Shown here: positions 1 to 9,638 of the stretch, in pieces
How positions within the stretch are numbered: the stretch's first letter is position 1
Layout: each line of letters starts with the position of its first letter
Source of the DNA: Marinobacter sp. EhC06
Lineage (GTDB): Bacteria > Pseudomonadota > Gammaproteobacteria > Pseudomonadales > Oleiphilaceae
Assembly (NCBI RefSeq): GCF_001650915.1
Contig: NZ_LXYO01000001.1
Location: 248,001-312,000, forward strand
Reading direction: 5' to 3'
DNA: 64,000 nt
Notes under the pieces: model-generated
The model's input: the letters and a program-made list of their open reading frames with translations, nothing else
Databases searched by the model: none
What the model was told of the DNA's origin: nothing
Translations under genes and position numbers: made by a program

Positions 1-1657
1 TCAACAGCAGCAGGCCCCGCCCTGCATAACGCCCGCTCATCGTCGGGGAGATACCAGAGGCCACACTGGGATGATTCCGGAAATCAAACCCATGGCCACT
101 GTCCTCGCAGACAACACGAAGCCGGCCGCCATCCGGTTTCAGGGAATGATGAAGTGTAAACCGGATGTAGTGTCCCTCAACGTTGGCCAGCCGCCGATTG
201 CGCTCGGCATAATAGCGGCCGAAGCCCTCCGGTGAGTGTTTCCATTCAGACGGTAGTTCAAGAACACCATGTTCCAGAGCGTTGTTGTAGAGTTCCGCCA
301 GCAAGGTGTAAATTTCTCCGCTTTTACGCCGAAGACCTGGCACTTCCATGCAGATGTGAAGCAAGAGGGGCAAGGGACTGAACTCGCCGAGAGTCCGCTC
401 CCGGACTTCATAGGTGCAGCGCCACTCCGCAGGCCCGGCCAGGGCAGAGGGCACCGCGCGGTCCGGCAGGCCAGCGAAACCGGCCTCATCCATCATTTCC
501 AGACAGCATAGGGTCAGATCGTCGCCATCTTCAAAGGTACCGGTAAACCGGTGAACCGCGGACATCATGGCGTCGAATGGGTGGTCACCTGCCTCCAGCC
601 GATCAAGCGTTCCAGTGACTCCCTCCTCGCCGAAGACCTTGCCGGCACTGTCAGCAGATTCCAGAAAGCCATCGGTCATCATAAGCACCCGATCACCCGG
701 GGCGGCACCGACCCTTTCGAAATCGGCATTGAACTGATCGGGCGAGAGGATACCGAGTGGCAGGTGCCGCGATGGCAGCGCCAGGTGCTCTCCTGAGGGC
801 CGGGTCAGCCATCCATCGGGCAGACCGCCGTTCCAGATCTGCACCTGATTGAGTTTAAAGTCGGCCTCGATCATGGCGCCACAACAGAACATCCCGGTGG
901 GCAGGATCCGTTTGAGCTTCTGGTTTATCTCGCGCAACACGTCCTGGCCGTTAAAACCTTTGTTGGCCATGCCGTAGAAGATCTCGGCAACCGGCATGGC
1001 ACCAATAGCCGCCGGCAGACCATGGCCGGTGAAATCCCCCATGAAAATCAGCATCCCGCCTGCGGGCCGTGGCGAGGCGAACAGCACATCGCCATTGAAA
1101 ATGGACTGGGGCGAAGCGTGATAACGAATGTTGGCGGCATCCAGGCAACCGGAGTGAGCAACGTTGTCGAATACCCGCTTGGCAATTTCCTGCTCTTCGG
1201 TCAGCTGTCTGTTCCGTTCCCGGATCAGATCCCGCTGATCCGACAGGGTCTGGTGCATCAGCCGCATCCGGTTGAACGCCTTGATCTTGGCTTCGATGAT
1301 AATCCGGTTGTAGGGTTTGCCCAGAAAATCATCACCACCTGCCTCCAGGCAACGGGCCAGCGCGCCAGCTTCAGAAAGGGAGGTCAGGAAGATCAGTGGC
1401 ACCAGCCGCTCGCCGGCCAGAAATTTGATCTGACGGGCGGCCTCCATGCCGTCCATGATCGGCATAAGGGCATCCAGCAGAACCAGATCCGGCGACTCCT
1501 GCTGGAATACCGAGACTGCATCCAGTCCGTTGGCCACGTCCAGAACCTCGTGCCCGAGACGCTTCAGGAGTGTTTTGAGGATAAGGCGGTCGCTGTCCGA
1601 ATCGTCAGCGATGAGTATTCTCAGAGGGCTGTTTTGTTCTGCAACGGAATCATCCAT
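1..1657 (-). CDS. hsbR: HsbR-like response regulator with PP2C phosphatase and C-terminal kinase-like domain (partial, runs off left edge)
   Basis: The frame stays open from an ATG at 1657 to the window edge, giving 552 visible residues. Residues 1-125 are a receiver domain with the acidic cluster ADDSDSD near 17-23, the phospho-acceptor Asp62 (LLDALMP) and the conserved Lys in FLGKPY. Residues about 170-370 form a SpoIIE/PP2C-type phosphatase (MGDFTGHGLPAAIG). A C-terminal HATPase-like stretch contains LLAELYNNALEHG. This order matches Pseudomonas HsbR, a switch that phosphorylates or dephosphorylates the anti-anti-sigma factor HsbA and so affects FlgM/FliA and motility. The HsbA partner lies 24 bp upstream. 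In related genomes hptB and fliK follow, so they are expected beyond the edge. A GGAG sequence precedes the start. The family assignment is firm; the phospho-relay role is inferred from homologues. Confidence 0.85.
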   Translation of the reverse strand, partial: MDDSVAEQNSPLRILIADDSDSDRLILKTLLKRLGHEVLDVANGLDAVSVFQQESPDLVLLDALMPIMDGMEAARQIKFLAGERLVPLIFLTSLSEAGALARCLEAGGDDFLGKPYNRIIIEAKIKAFNRMRLMHQTLSDQRDLIRERNRQLTEEQEIAKRVFDNVAHSGCLDAANIRYHASPQSIFNGDVLFASPRPAGGMLIFMGDFTGHGLPAAIGAMPVAEIFYGMANKGFNGQDVLREINQKLKRILPTGMFCCGAMIEADFKLNQVQIWNGGLPDGWLTRPSGEHLALPSRHLPLGILSPDQFNADFERVGAAPGDRVLMMTDGFLESADSAGKVFGEEGVTGTLDRLEAGDHPFDAMMSAVHRFTGTFEDGDDLTLCCLEMMDEAGFAGLPDRAVPSALAGPAEWRCTYEVRERTLGEFSPLPLLLHICMEVPGLRRKSGEIYTLLAELYNNALEHGVLELPSEWKHSPEGFGRYYAERNRRLANVEGHYIRFTLHHSLKPDGGRLRVVCEDSGHGFDFRNHPSVASGISPTMSGRYAGRGLLLL

Positions 1658-1681
1658 GACTACTCCGGCAGTCCGCGAGCA

Positions 1682-1987
1682 TCAGCGGATGTTGAACAAT
1701 TGCTCGAAATTGGAGATGGAAAGAATCCGCCGTACATCGTTATTGCAGTTTTCGATCACAATGCGGGCGCTGTCTCCCCCGGCGTAATCCCTGAGCAGCA
1801 ACAACATACCAAGGGCCGAACTGTCCAGATAGGTGGTGTCCGAGAGGTCCACAATGTAGTCGCGGATATCCGGATCACCGTGCTCGTAGGCATCCCGGAA
1901 CGCCTGATGGGTGCTGAAATCAAACCGCCCCTCGATTCTGATAACAAGGGTCTGACCGTCATCATCGCGGCGCGTCTGAATCGGCAT
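1682..1987 (-). CDS. hsbA: STAS-domain anti-anti-sigma factor, HsbA-like
   Basis: This 101-residue protein is a single STAS domain. The phosphorylatable serine motif YLDSSALGMLLLLRD lies near residues 53-67, the usual place in SpoIIAA-like proteins. It is encoded directly upstream of the HsbR-like phosphatase/kinase, which is the expected modifying enzyme. In Pseudomonas HsbA binds the anti-sigma factor FlgM or a diguanylate cyclase depending on its phosphorylation state; that function is carried over by homology. The start has a strong Shine-Dalgarno sequence (GGGAGGTTGAGGA then ATG). It follows fliJ by about 120 bp and is probably cotranscribed with the fli operon. Confidence 0.85.
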   Translation of the reverse strand: MPIQTRRDDDGQTLVIRIEGRFDFSTHQAFRDAYEHGDPDIRDYIVDLSDTTYLDSSALGMLLLLRDYAGGDSARIVIENCNNDVRRILSISNFEQLFNIR

Positions 1988-2109
1988 TCCTCAACCTCCC
2001 AAGGTATCAAGAGCAGCATTCAACCGGCGTTCTTCACCGGTCCTTCTTCGGGTAAGGATAGCTGAGTGGACTGATTTTGCATCCGTATTTGCTTGATGCG
2101 GAGCAAGAT

Positions 2110-2553
2110 TCAGCGTCGACGGCGGTTAAAGGCCCGCCCGGCCGCCTCGTCCGAGAGCTTTTGTTCGCGAAGATCCTGCTCCTTCTGCTCCTGTTGCCGG
2201 CAGGTTTCGATGTACTTTTCCATGCCGCGCCGCCGTTCCCAGGCCTGCTGCCATTCCAGTTTGCGTGCCTCAAAGACCTTTTCTGCCTGGTCCAGCTGTT
2301 TCTGCTGCTGCCGGATCACCTGATCCAGTTGCGCGATAAAGGCCTGCCAGGCCTGGAGTCGGGACACCTGCACCACACCCTGCTGACTGTTTCGGATCTG
2401 ATCCCGGTACTCCTGCTGGTAACGGTTTAGGTTCTGCACCTGTTCGCGCTGCTGTTCAGCCAGCTTTCGGGCCTCTCCCATGCGTTCCAGAGCTTCCTGT
2501 TCCTTGCGTTCTTCAAGTGAAAGAACAACTTCCAGCCGCCTGGATCGCAGCAT
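2110..2553 (-). CDS. fliJ: flagellar export protein FliJ
   Basis: A 147-residue, almost entirely alpha-helical coiled-coil protein rich in Gln, Glu and Arg, which is the usual size and character of FliJ. FliJ sits in the flagellar type III export apparatus as the central stalk of the FliI ATPase ring and escorts chaperones. Its ATG overlaps the TGA stop of fliI by one base (TGATG), indicating translational coupling. The assignment rests on position after fliI plus the coiled-coil pattern, because FliJ is poorly conserved in sequence. The C-terminus is very basic (NRRRR). Confidence 0.9.
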   Translation of the reverse strand: MLRSRRLEVVLSLEERKEQEALERMGEARKLAEQQREQVQNLNRYQQEYRDQIRNSQQGVVQVSRLQAWQAFIAQLDQVIRQQQKQLDQAEKVFEARKLEWQQAWERRRGMEKYIETCRQQEQKEQDLREQKLSDEAAGRAFNRRRR

Positions 2554-3950
2554 CAGGCGTCACCCCCGCCGGGGCCGGCTGCCGGATTTGGAACCGCCGA
2601 CTTGCGCCGCTCGGGGGACCGACGTTCCGGCACCACTGCCAGCAATTGCTCAACACTGTCTTTCAGCGGAGCGCTCTCATTAAGCCCCTGCTGCAAAAAC
2701 TGGCGCATATTGCCTATGTGCGTGATGGCAAAATCGGTCTCGGGATCGGAGCCCTTGACGTAGGCGCCTACGGAAATCAGGTCCCGGGCCTGCTGATAGC
2801 GGGAATACACCTGCTTGAACCGCTGGGCCCTGGAAAAATGTTCGGTCTCGGTAACCTGGGGCATCACCCGGCTGATGGACGCTTCCACGTCAATGGCCGG
2901 GTAGTGGCCTTCTTCGGCAAGCCGACGGGACAGTACGATATGGCCGTCCAGAATCGCGCGGGCGGCATCGGCGATCGGGTCCTGCTGGTCGTCGCCTTCC
3001 GTAAGCACCGTGTAGAACGCGGTGATCGAGCCGCCCCCGGGGCGGCCGTTACCGGTTCGCTCCACCAGTTGGGGCAGCTTGGCAAATACCGAAGGCGGAT
3101 AGCCCTTGGTCGCCGGCGGCTCGCCCACGGCGAGGGCGATCTCCCGCTGGGCCTGAGCATAGCGGGTCAGGGAATCCATCAGCAGCAGCACCCGTTTGCC
3201 CTGGTCCCGGTAGTACTCGGCAATCCGGGTGGTCAGCATGGCGGCGCGCAGCCGCATCAATGGAGAATCGTCGGCCGGCGCAGCCACCACCACCGAGCGG
3301 GAAAGCCCCTCCTCACCCAGTATGTCTTCGATAAATTCTTTTACCTCACGCCCTCGTTCACCAATAAGGCCCACCACGGTGATGTCGGCATCGGTGAAGC
3401 GGGTCATCATGCCCAGCAACATACTCTTGCCCACGCCACTGCCGGCAAACAGACCGAGACGCTGGCCCTGGCCGACGGTCATTAGCGCGTTTATTGCCCG
3501 GATACCAACATCCATGGATTGTCGCACAGGGGCTCGATTCAGCGGGTTGATGATATCGCCGGTAAGCGCAACGCGGGCTTCGGCCTGCAGGGGCCCTTTT
3601 CCGTCCAGGGGCTCACCACTGCCATCCACCACTCGGCCGAGCAATTGGGGTCCTACCGGAACGCGGCTGGCGGCGGACAGGGGCACCACCCTGGCACCGG
3701 GTTTGAGCCCTTCAATCGCCGTGAGGGGCATCAGATACACCCTGTCATCCTCGAAACCCACCACCTCTGCTTCCACGTTGCCGGTGTTCTGGCCGAAGAT
3801 CACGCAACGGTCACCAACGACCATGGGGCAGCCGACACATTCGAGGGTGAGGCCGACCATGCGGGTCAATCGGCCGGAGAGCTCAGGTTCAGGTTCGTTA
3901 CCCAGAAAGCCCTGGAAGCGGTTGAGGCGATCAGCGAGATTCGAGGTCAT
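2553..3950 (-). CDS. fliI: flagellum-specific export ATPase FliI
   Basis: FliI is the F1-beta-like ATPase that powers export of flagellar subunits. The 465-residue product has Walker A GSGVGKS at about 170-176, Walker [15 protein letters not shown], and the signature [23 protein letters not shown]. The start is placed at the ATG at 3950 (MTSNLADRL) because AAGGTGA precedes it at a good distance; an in-frame ATG at 3965 lacks such a site. The gene overlaps the end of fliH by about 20 bases and is coupled to fliJ by a TGATG overlap. Length and motifs are typical of the family. Confidence 0.97.
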   Translation of the reverse strand: MTSNLADRLNRFQGFLGNEPEPELSGRLTRMVGLTLECVGCPMVVGDRCVIFGQNTGNVEAEVVGFEDDRVYLMPLTAIEGLKPGARVVPLSAASRVPVGPQLLGRVVDGSGEPLDGKGPLQAEARVALTGDIINPLNRAPVRQSMDVGIRAINALMTVGQGQRLGLFAGSGVGKSMLLGMMTRFTDADITVVGLIGERGREVKEFIEDILGEEGLSRSVVVAAPADDSPLMRLRAAMLTTRIAEYYRDQGKRVLLLMDSLTRYAQAQREIALAVGEPPATKGYPPSVFAKLPQLVERTGNGRPGGGSITAFYTVLTEGDDQQDPIADAARAILDGHIVLSRRLAEEGHYPAIDVEASISRVMPQVTETEHFSRAQRFKQVYSRYQQARDLISVGAYVKGSDPETDFAITHIGNMRQFLQQGLNESAPLKDSVEQLLAVVPERRSPERRKSAVPNPAAGPGGGDA

Positions 3951-4827
3951 CACCGTCACCTTCATCTTGCGCCGGCTTCGGGTCGTCTTCGGAGCCCCCG
4001 GACTCGTGAGAATCCAGTACCTCTCGATGGAAGCCCGTCAGGTCTTCCATCATGGAATCCAGCTCCTCGGTCTCTCCGCTTTCGCTGTCGTTCATCTGCT
4101 GGTCCAGCATGCTCTGGACCGCACGCTGGAAGCGCTTTTCGACGGTGAAATCCACCAGGCTGTGGCGGGTTTCCACCTTGCAGCCACCGGGCAGAATACT
4201 GGCATCTTCAATGACGGAAGCGGACGCTTCCAGGCGAGCGGTCACCTCGCGGACCATCTCGCAATCTTCGGGATTTATGTGGATGCGGATGTTCTCGGCG
4301 GTGGAGGGCAAAGCCTCCATCGCTCGGCGAACCACATGGCGGATCTGGGAGGAGTCGATGGTCAGTTCACGATAGACCACCGCCCGCGCGAGAACTGTGG
4401 TCAGATTGACCAGCGAGGTTTCAAGTTCGTCCTCATGCCGTTTGATTGGCAGCAGCAGCTCACCCATCAAATGTTCGAGACGGTCGAGTTTGGTGTCGAT
4501 TTCCTTGCGGGTGTCGTCGTAGCCCTGGGTTTTGCCCTGCTCCCTGCCCTCTTCCAGGCCGGTTTCCAGACCTTCCCGGTGCCCCTCTTCCTTCCCGGCT
4601 TTCAGACCGTCCTCGTAACCCTGGTCACGTCCCTCTTTGTAACCGTCTTCACGGGCTGCCTGACGGATCTCGTCAATGTCGGCCGCCGTCAGAGGTTTAA
4701 CCTCCCGCTCCTCTTCCCGGGCTACCTCGTTGCCACGGGCATCCAGCAAAGGCAACTCCCAACGCTCATAGGCAGTCAGCTGCTCCTTGGGAATCCGGTT
4801 GACATCTCGGGTGGAATCTTTCATCAC
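3931..4827 (-). CDS. fliH: flagellar assembly protein FliH
   Basis: FliH is the negative regulator and docking stalk of the FliI ATPase. The 298-residue protein has the hallmark central run of glycine-containing helical repeats ([21 protein letters not shown] onward, about residues 60-115), with Gly at regular spacing. This is followed by the V-ATPase subunit E-like C-terminal domain that includes [11 protein letters not shown] and the conserved LPGGCKVET. The C-terminus is long and acidic. It overlaps fliG by four bases (ATGA) and fliI by about 20, so the operon is tightly coupled. Confidence 0.95.
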   Translation of the reverse strand: MMKDSTRDVNRIPKEQLTAYERWELPLLDARGNEVAREEEREVKPLTAADIDEIRQAAREDGYKEGRDQGYEDGLKAGKEEGHREGLETGLEEGREQGKTQGYDDTRKEIDTKLDRLEHLMGELLLPIKRHEDELETSLVNLTTVLARAVVYRELTIDSSQIRHVVRRAMEALPSTAENIRIHINPEDCEMVREVTARLEASASVIEDASILPGGCKVETRHSLVDFTVEKRFQRAVQSMLDQQMNDSESGETEELDSMMEDLTGFHREVLDSHESGGSEDDPKPAQDEGDGDDLESR

Positions 4828-5873
4828 ATCATTTCTTCGCCGGCACCGCCGAGGGAGATTTCACCGGCCTCGGCCATCCGGCGGGCAATGGTAATAATAT
4901 CTTTCTGGGCCGATTCAACTTCGCTGACCTTGACCGGTCCCTTGGCTTCAAGATCATCCTGCAGCAATTCTGCTGCGCGCTTGGACATGTTCTTGAAGAT
5001 CTTGTTCTGGACTTCGTCGTCGGCGCCCTTGAGGGCCACCACCAGCACTTCCGAAGAAACTTCCCGCAACAGCGCCTGGATACCGCGATCGTCCACTTCC
5101 TTGAGGTTGTCGAACACGAACATAAGGTCTTCAATGGTGCTGGCAAGGTCCGGATCCATATCCTTGATGGAATCCATCAGATTGCCTTCAATGCTGCGAT
5201 CCATGAAGTTCATGATGTCCGCTGCCCGCTTGACACCGCCAATACGGCTGGTCTGGGACGCGGCACCGCCGGAGAACTGTTTCTCCAGAATATCGTTGAG
5301 CTCCTGCAGCGCCTGGGGCTGGATACTCTCCAGTGATGCCACTCGCATCATGACGTCGAGGCGCACTTTTTCATCGAGGGTGCCAAGAATTTCCGCCGCC
5401 TGATCCGGGTCCAGATAGGAAATGACAATGGCCTGAATCTGGGGGTGCTCGTAGCGAATGATGTCACCCACGGCCCGGGGCTCCATCCATTTGAGGGTAT
5501 CAAGGCCGGTGGTGTTGCCGCCAATCAGGATCCGGTCGATCAGGCTGGATGCCTTATCGTCGCCCAGGGCCTGGGTCAGCATCGTCCGGATGTACTCATC
5601 ATTGCCGACACCCAGACCGGTCTGGCCGCCTACGGCATCAACAAACTGGTTCATCACGTAGGTGACTTCGTCCTTGCTGACATCCTTCATCTGGGCCATG
5701 GCCACGCCCACGCGCTGAACCTCCTTGGGCCCCATATGCTTGAGGATCTCAGCCGCGTCCGCCTCGCCCAGTGACATCAGCAGGATCGCAGCCTGCTCCA
5801 CACGCGGAATTTTCCGCTGTGGCTTCTTCGGCTCACCGCCACCCTGTTGATTGGCTTGCTCAGTCATCGACAT
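4824..5873 (-). CDS. fliG: flagellar motor switch protein FliG
   Basis: FliG is the rotor protein of the C-ring that bridges FliF and FliM and generates torque with the stator. The 349-residue product has the N-terminal FliF-binding part (VEQAAILLMSLGEADAAEILKHMGPKEVQ), the middle EHPQ motif (RYEHPQIQAIVISYLDPDQAAEIL) and the C-terminal charged torque helix (DDRGIQALLREVSSEVLVVALKG). Length is normal. The start overlaps the 3' end of fliF by 14 bases. Nothing is missing from the charged residues of the torque helix that can be recognised by eye. Confidence 0.97.
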   Translation of the reverse strand: MSMTEQANQQGGGEPKKPQRKIPRVEQAAILLMSLGEADAAEILKHMGPKEVQRVGVAMAQMKDVSKDEVTYVMNQFVDAVGGQTGLGVGNDEYIRTMLTQALGDDKASSLIDRILIGGNTTGLDTLKWMEPRAVGDIIRYEHPQIQAIVISYLDPDQAAEILGTLDEKVRLDVMMRVASLESIQPQALQELNDILEKQFSGGAASQTSRIGGVKRAADIMNFMDRSIEGNLMDSIKDMDPDLASTIEDLMFVFDNLKEVDDRGIQALLREVSSEVLVVALKGADDEVQNKIFKNMSKRAAELLQDDLEAKGPVKVSEVESAQKDIITIARRMAEAGEISLGGAGEEMM

Positions 5874-7563
5874 TCACCCACTGGCGCATTACCTGTGCGA
5901 CCCGCGCCGGGTCCTCGGCAATCAGACCTTTCAATGCGTTCAACTGCCTATCATAACCGTCTGTGGCACCCGGCAAAAGCAGATCATCCTGGGCGGACAT
6001 GGCCTTGCGCAATTCATCTCCGCCCTCGATATCGTCAAGGCCACCGTAACTGCCGCCGCTACCGGAATCCAGGCCGCGCTCACGCTGACCACCGCCCGAC
6101 AGGCTCTTGAGTGTGGGGCGCAGTAGCCCTAACACGAGCACCAGAATCACCAGGCCTGCCAGCACCTGTTTCATCAGGTCCCAGAACCAGGGCTGCTCCC
6201 AGAATGCCGGGGCTTCGAATTCGACCGTTTCTTCCGGTGCAAAAGCGGTGTTCATCACGGTAACACTGTCTCCCCGGGCGGCAGAATAACCCACCGCGTC
6301 CCGCACCAGCATGCTCAGGCGCTGCAGTTCCTGCTCAGGCCAGGGCTCGTAGCTGACTTCGCCAGTCTGGGGATCGACGACTTTCATATCATCCACTGCA
6401 AGAGCGACAGTCACCCGTTTCACCCTTCCCAGCTCCTGGCGTCTGTAGCTGACCGTGCGATCCATTTCGTAGTTGCGCGTGGATTCCCGACGAACATTTA
6501 CCGGCGCGGGAGCGGCCCCCTCGCCATCGCCACCAGCAGCCTGCTCGGGCACCGTCGCATCGGCCGGGGGCTGGTTTGCCAGTGCACCGGGAATGCCGCC
6601 CTGGGCACCGGCAGCACGCTGTTCTGTAAGCTCACGCTCGCTGCGGACCGCCTGTTGTTCCGGATTGAACAATTCCTCTGCCTGCTCTACCGAGGAGAAG
6701 TCGAGATCTGCGGAAACTTCGGCGCGATAACGGCCATCCCCCACAATCGGTCCAATCAAGGAGGCCACCCTGCGGGTCAGGCGCTCCTCGACTTTGGCGG
6801 TGTATTCATACTGGTCGGCCATCTGGTCCGCACTGCTCTGACTCTCCTTGCCAGTCAGCAGATTGCCGTTCTGGTCGACAACGGTAACGTGTTCCTTGCT
6901 CATCATCGGAACGCTGCCGGCAACCAGATTTACAATGGCGTTGATCTGTTCCTGTTCCGGACGACGGCCAGCAAAGACTTCAAGAAATACCGAGGCAGAC
7001 GGGTCGCGGGCATCGCGGACAAATACGGAGCGCTCCGGGATTGCCAGGTGTACACGGGCATTCCGGACGCCACGCATGCTGGCAACGGTGCGGGCAAGCT
7101 CACCCTCAAGCCCGCGTCGGTAAGAGATGGTTTCCATAAACTGGGACGTGCCGAGACCTCGTTCCTGGTCCAGCAACTCGTAGCCCATGGTTTGGCGGTC
7201 CGTGACGCCCTCTGCCGCCAGCTTCAGCCGTGCGTTGTAGACCTGATCCGAAGGAACCAGTAATGCGCCGGTGCGCGGATCCATCTTGTAGTCGATGCCG
7301 TTGCTTTCGAGGATGGTGGTCACATCCTGGGGGTTGTAGGAGGAGAGATCACCCACCACAGGCTGATAGTTCGGCTCCTGGGCCCAGAGTACAACGGCCA
7401 GGCCCAGCGCTACGCTGGCGGCAAGCCCCACCATCAGGCCGATCTGGCGCAGCAGGTTGAGGCGGTTGAACCCCATGAACAGGTCGCTACGGCTCTCTGG
7501 CGCGTCGCCCTCCCGGGCTGCCGGCATGTTGGAGGCGTTGGTTTCTGCAGGTACGCTGGCCAT
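5860..7563 (-). CDS. fliF: flagellar MS-ring protein FliF
   Basis: FliF builds the MS ring in the inner membrane, the base on which the flagellum assembles. The 567-residue protein has a first membrane helix near residues 36-60 (IGLMVGLAASVALGLAVVLWA), the RBM/YscJ-like periplasmic region with SYRRGLEGELARTVASM, a long Ala/Pro/Gly-rich insertion near 325-360, and a second helix near 475-495. The C-terminal tail (EDPARVAQVMRQWV) is the FliG-binding part. A GGAG site stands eight bases before the ATG. It starts 15 bases after fliE and overlaps fliG. Confidence 0.97.
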   Translation of the reverse strand: MASVPAETNASNMPAAREGDAPESRSDLFMGFNRLNLLRQIGLMVGLAASVALGLAVVLWAQEPNYQPVVGDLSSYNPQDVTTILESNGIDYKMDPRTGALLVPSDQVYNARLKLAAEGVTDRQTMGYELLDQERGLGTSQFMETISYRRGLEGELARTVASMRGVRNARVHLAIPERSVFVRDARDPSASVFLEVFAGRRPEQEQINAIVNLVAGSVPMMSKEHVTVVDQNGNLLTGKESQSSADQMADQYEYTAKVEERLTRRVASLIGPIVGDGRYRAEVSADLDFSSVEQAEELFNPEQQAVRSERELTEQRAAGAQGGIPGALANQPPADATVPEQAAGGDGEGAAPAPVNVRRESTRNYEMDRTVSYRRQELGRVKRVTVALAVDDMKVVDPQTGEVSYEPWPEQELQRLSMLVRDAVGYSAARGDSVTVMNTAFAPEETVEFEAPAFWEQPWFWDLMKQVLAGLVILVLVLGLLRPTLKSLSGGGQRERGLDSGSGGSYGGLDDIEGGDELRKAMSAQDDLLLPGATDGYDRQLNALKGLIAEDPARVAQVMRQWVNVDD

Positions 7564-7578
7564 GACTCTGCTCCGTTA

Positions 7579-7947
7579 TCAGATCGGCATGTTCATAATG
7601 TCTTCGTAGGCCCGAACCACCCGGTTACGTACCTGGGTCAGTGCTTCGAAGGAGACAGAGGATTTCTGGGCGGCAATCATCACACGAGTAATGTCCACGT
7701 TCGGGTCGCCCATATCGTATGCGGTTCGTAGATCCCCCGCGGTTTTCTGGAGGTCGTTCACGTTGTTCACAGCATTGCTCAGCATGTCATTAAAGCTGGG
7801 CGTCTCCTGAGTTTCCTGAACCTGGCGAGGGCCGTCTATGCGGCCACGAACCGATTGATCCTGTTCGACCCGCTGGTTCTGCATCATCTGGGAACGCAGG
7901 GACCGGATATCGGACAAAACACTGTTAATGTCGGCGCGTTGAACCAT
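7579..7947 (-). CDS. fliE: flagellar hook-basal body protein FliE
   Basis: FliE links the MS ring to the rod and is an early export substrate. The 122-residue product ends with the conserved helical part VMIAAQKSSVSFEALTQVRNRVVRAYEDIMNMPI. The start at 7947 (MVQRADINSV) is chosen over one 36 bases upstream because AGGAGAG stands just before it and the extra residues do not resemble FliE. It is the first gene of fliEFGHIJ and lies behind a sigma54 promoter at 8012-8029. Confidence 0.95.
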   Translation of the reverse strand: MVQRADINSVLSDIRSLRSQMMQNQRVEQDQSVRGRIDGPRQVQETQETPSFNDMLSNAVNNVNDLQKTAGDLRTAYDMGDPNVDITRVMIAAQKSSVSFEALTQVRNRVVRAYEDIMNMPI

Positions 7948-8011
7948 AACTCTCTCCTGGCTCCGCCCTCCCCGGGACGGCATTGCTCTTGGGGTGCTGT
8001 TAGTCCCGGTA

Positions 8012-8029
8012 AAGCAATTGGCAGGCCAA
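8012..8029 (-). promoter_or_regulatory. sigma54 (-24/-12) promoter for fliE operon
   Basis: Read on the minus strand the site is TTGGCCTGCCAATTGCTT. It has the invariant GG and GC separated by exactly ten bases, as required for RpoN holoenzyme, and a TTGCT -12 element. The predicted start is about 55 bases before the fliE ATG. FleR, encoded just upstream, is the expected activator; that link comes from Pseudomonas. Confidence 0.8.
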
Positions 8030-8111
8030 GTAGTTTTTAATATTAAATATCATACAGTTAGAAAACTTCCTCCTGATCCGGAAGAAATCACTGACGGACT
8101 TTTGACGACAT

Positions 8112-8136
8112 AAAAAATGGCACCCCGAGGGGTGCC
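8112..8136 (-). terminator. Rho-independent terminator of fleSR
   Basis: On the minus strand, 27 bases past the fleR stop, the stem GGCACCCC/GGGGTGCC with a two-base loop is followed by ATTTTTT. This separates fleSR from the fliE promoter downstream. Confidence 0.85.
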
Positions 8137-8162
8137 AATGAAGGAGTTCGTCTTGCAGGGGG

Positions 8163-9626
8163 TCAGACCAAGGCCATTTCGGCGTCCAGATCGATTCCGG
8201 CGTCGCGCATCTGGGCCAGCTTGTAACGCAATGTCCGGGGGCTGATCCCCAGCTGCTCTGCGGCCCGATTGCGACGCCCACGCTCTTTCCGAAGTGTCTG
8301 GATAATAATACGGAATTCCTGCTGCCTCAGATCATCTCCCAGCGAAACCGCGCCTTCAGGCTCATCTACGTGCCCATGAGGCGGCTGATCGTAGGTGGAA
8401 ATACCGGAGTCTGAAATGCCCGCCGCGTCCGCGGTGTTGCCACCGATTGCGGGTGGCGAAGCCGGCTCCGCGCTGCGAAGGTCCGGTCGGCCGGTGATGC
8501 CCAGCTCCAGACACAAATCGCCCGAGTGAATGACATTGCCCTGGTGCAGTACCAGGGCTCGCTGAATGGCGTTATCCAGCTCCCGGACATTCCCCGGCCA
8601 TTGATGATTCATCAACGCGCTTTTTGCGTCCTGGCCAAAGGTAATACCGGTCAGCTTCATTTTTCGGCAATGCTTTTTAAGCAGCGACGTGGCCAGCGGC
8701 ATGATATCCAGCGGACGCTCCCGCAGCGGCTGCCAGTGCATCGGAAACACCGTCAGGCGATAGTAAAGGTCTTCCCGGAATTTGCCTTCGCGAACGTAAT
8801 CCGCCAGATCCCGGTTAGTGGTCGCCACCACCCGGACATCCAGACTGATGGTCTTGCGACCGCCAACCCGCTCCACTTCCCGTTCCTGCAAAACCCGCAA
8901 CAGCTTGGACTGGAGCCCCAGATCCATCTCCGAAATCTCGTCCAGAAGAATGGTGCCGCCGTTGGCCTGCTCGAATTTGCCCGGCGAAGAGGCAACGGCA
9001 CCGGTAAAGGCGCCTTTCTCGTGACCGAACAGAATGGCCTCCAGCATATTCTCCGGGATCGCCGCACAGTTGATGGCCACGAACGGCTGATCAGCCCGGG
9101 GTGACTGCTGGTGAATAAAACGGGCAAGCACTTCTTTACCGGTTCCGCTCTCACCGGAGATCATGACCGTCGAGTCGCTGCCGGCCACTTTGGTCGCCAG
9201 CTGGAACATGCGCTTGCTGATCGGATCCTCGGCCACTGGCTCATCGCTGGCTTTTTCACGTCCGCCGCCAACAATCTTGCTGACAGCATCCACCAGGAAC
9301 CTTGGCTCGAACGGCTTGACAAGGTAGTCGATGGCTCCGGCCTGCATGGCAGAGACCGCATCGCTGATCTGGCCATAGGCCGTGATCAGCATCATTGGCA
9401 GCCCCGGATACAGCCGCTGTACCTCAGCCAGCAACTGATGTCCTGACAGACCCGGCATGTTGACATCGCTGACCACCATATCCACCGGGGACTCTGCCAG
9501 TCGCTCAAGCGCTTCGCTGGCATTCGACGCTTCCCGCACCCGAAATTTTGCCAGTTCAAGGGTGGTTACCAGCGCTTCCCGCAGGTCATGGTCGTCCTCA
9601 ACAATCAGAATCTGGGCCTTAGCCAT
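8163..9626 (-). CDS. fleR: sigma54-dependent response regulator FleR
   Basis: FleR is the NtrC-type activator of mid-level flagellar genes. The 487-residue protein has a receiver domain with Asp54 (VSDVNMPG), a AAA+ domain with Walker A GESGTGKE at 158-165, the sigma54-contact loop GAFTGA at 205-210, and a Fis-type HTH at the C-terminus (RNRAAEQLGISPRTLRYKL). It starts 12 bases after fleS behind a GGAGG ribosome binding site, so it is cotranscribed with its sensor. Direct targets are inferred: the fliE promoter is the nearest candidate. Confidence 0.96.
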   Translation of the reverse strand: MAKAQILIVEDDHDLREALVTTLELAKFRVREASNASEALERLAESPVDMVVSDVNMPGLSGHQLLAEVQRLYPGLPMMLITAYGQISDAVSAMQAGAIDYLVKPFEPRFLVDAVSKIVGGGREKASDEPVAEDPISKRMFQLATKVAGSDSTVMISGESGTGKEVLARFIHQQSPRADQPFVAINCAAIPENMLEAILFGHEKGAFTGAVASSPGKFEQANGGTILLDEISEMDLGLQSKLLRVLQEREVERVGGRKTISLDVRVVATTNRDLADYVREGKFREDLYYRLTVFPMHWQPLRERPLDIMPLATSLLKKHCRKMKLTGITFGQDAKSALMNHQWPGNVRELDNAIQRALVLHQGNVIHSGDLCLELGITGRPDLRSAEPASPPAIGGNTADAAGISDSGISTYDQPPHGHVDEPEGAVSLGDDLRQQEFRIIIQTLRKERGRRNRAAEQLGISPRTLRYKLAQMRDAGIDLDAEMALV

Positions 9627-9638
9627 GGTTGCCTCCGA

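Noticed and set aside
3229..5403. A 724-codon plus-strand reading frame opposite fliI, fliH and fliG
   Set aside because: It is antisense to three well-supported flagellar genes, has serine/arginine-rich low-information sequence and no ribosome binding site; it reflects codon bias of the real genes.
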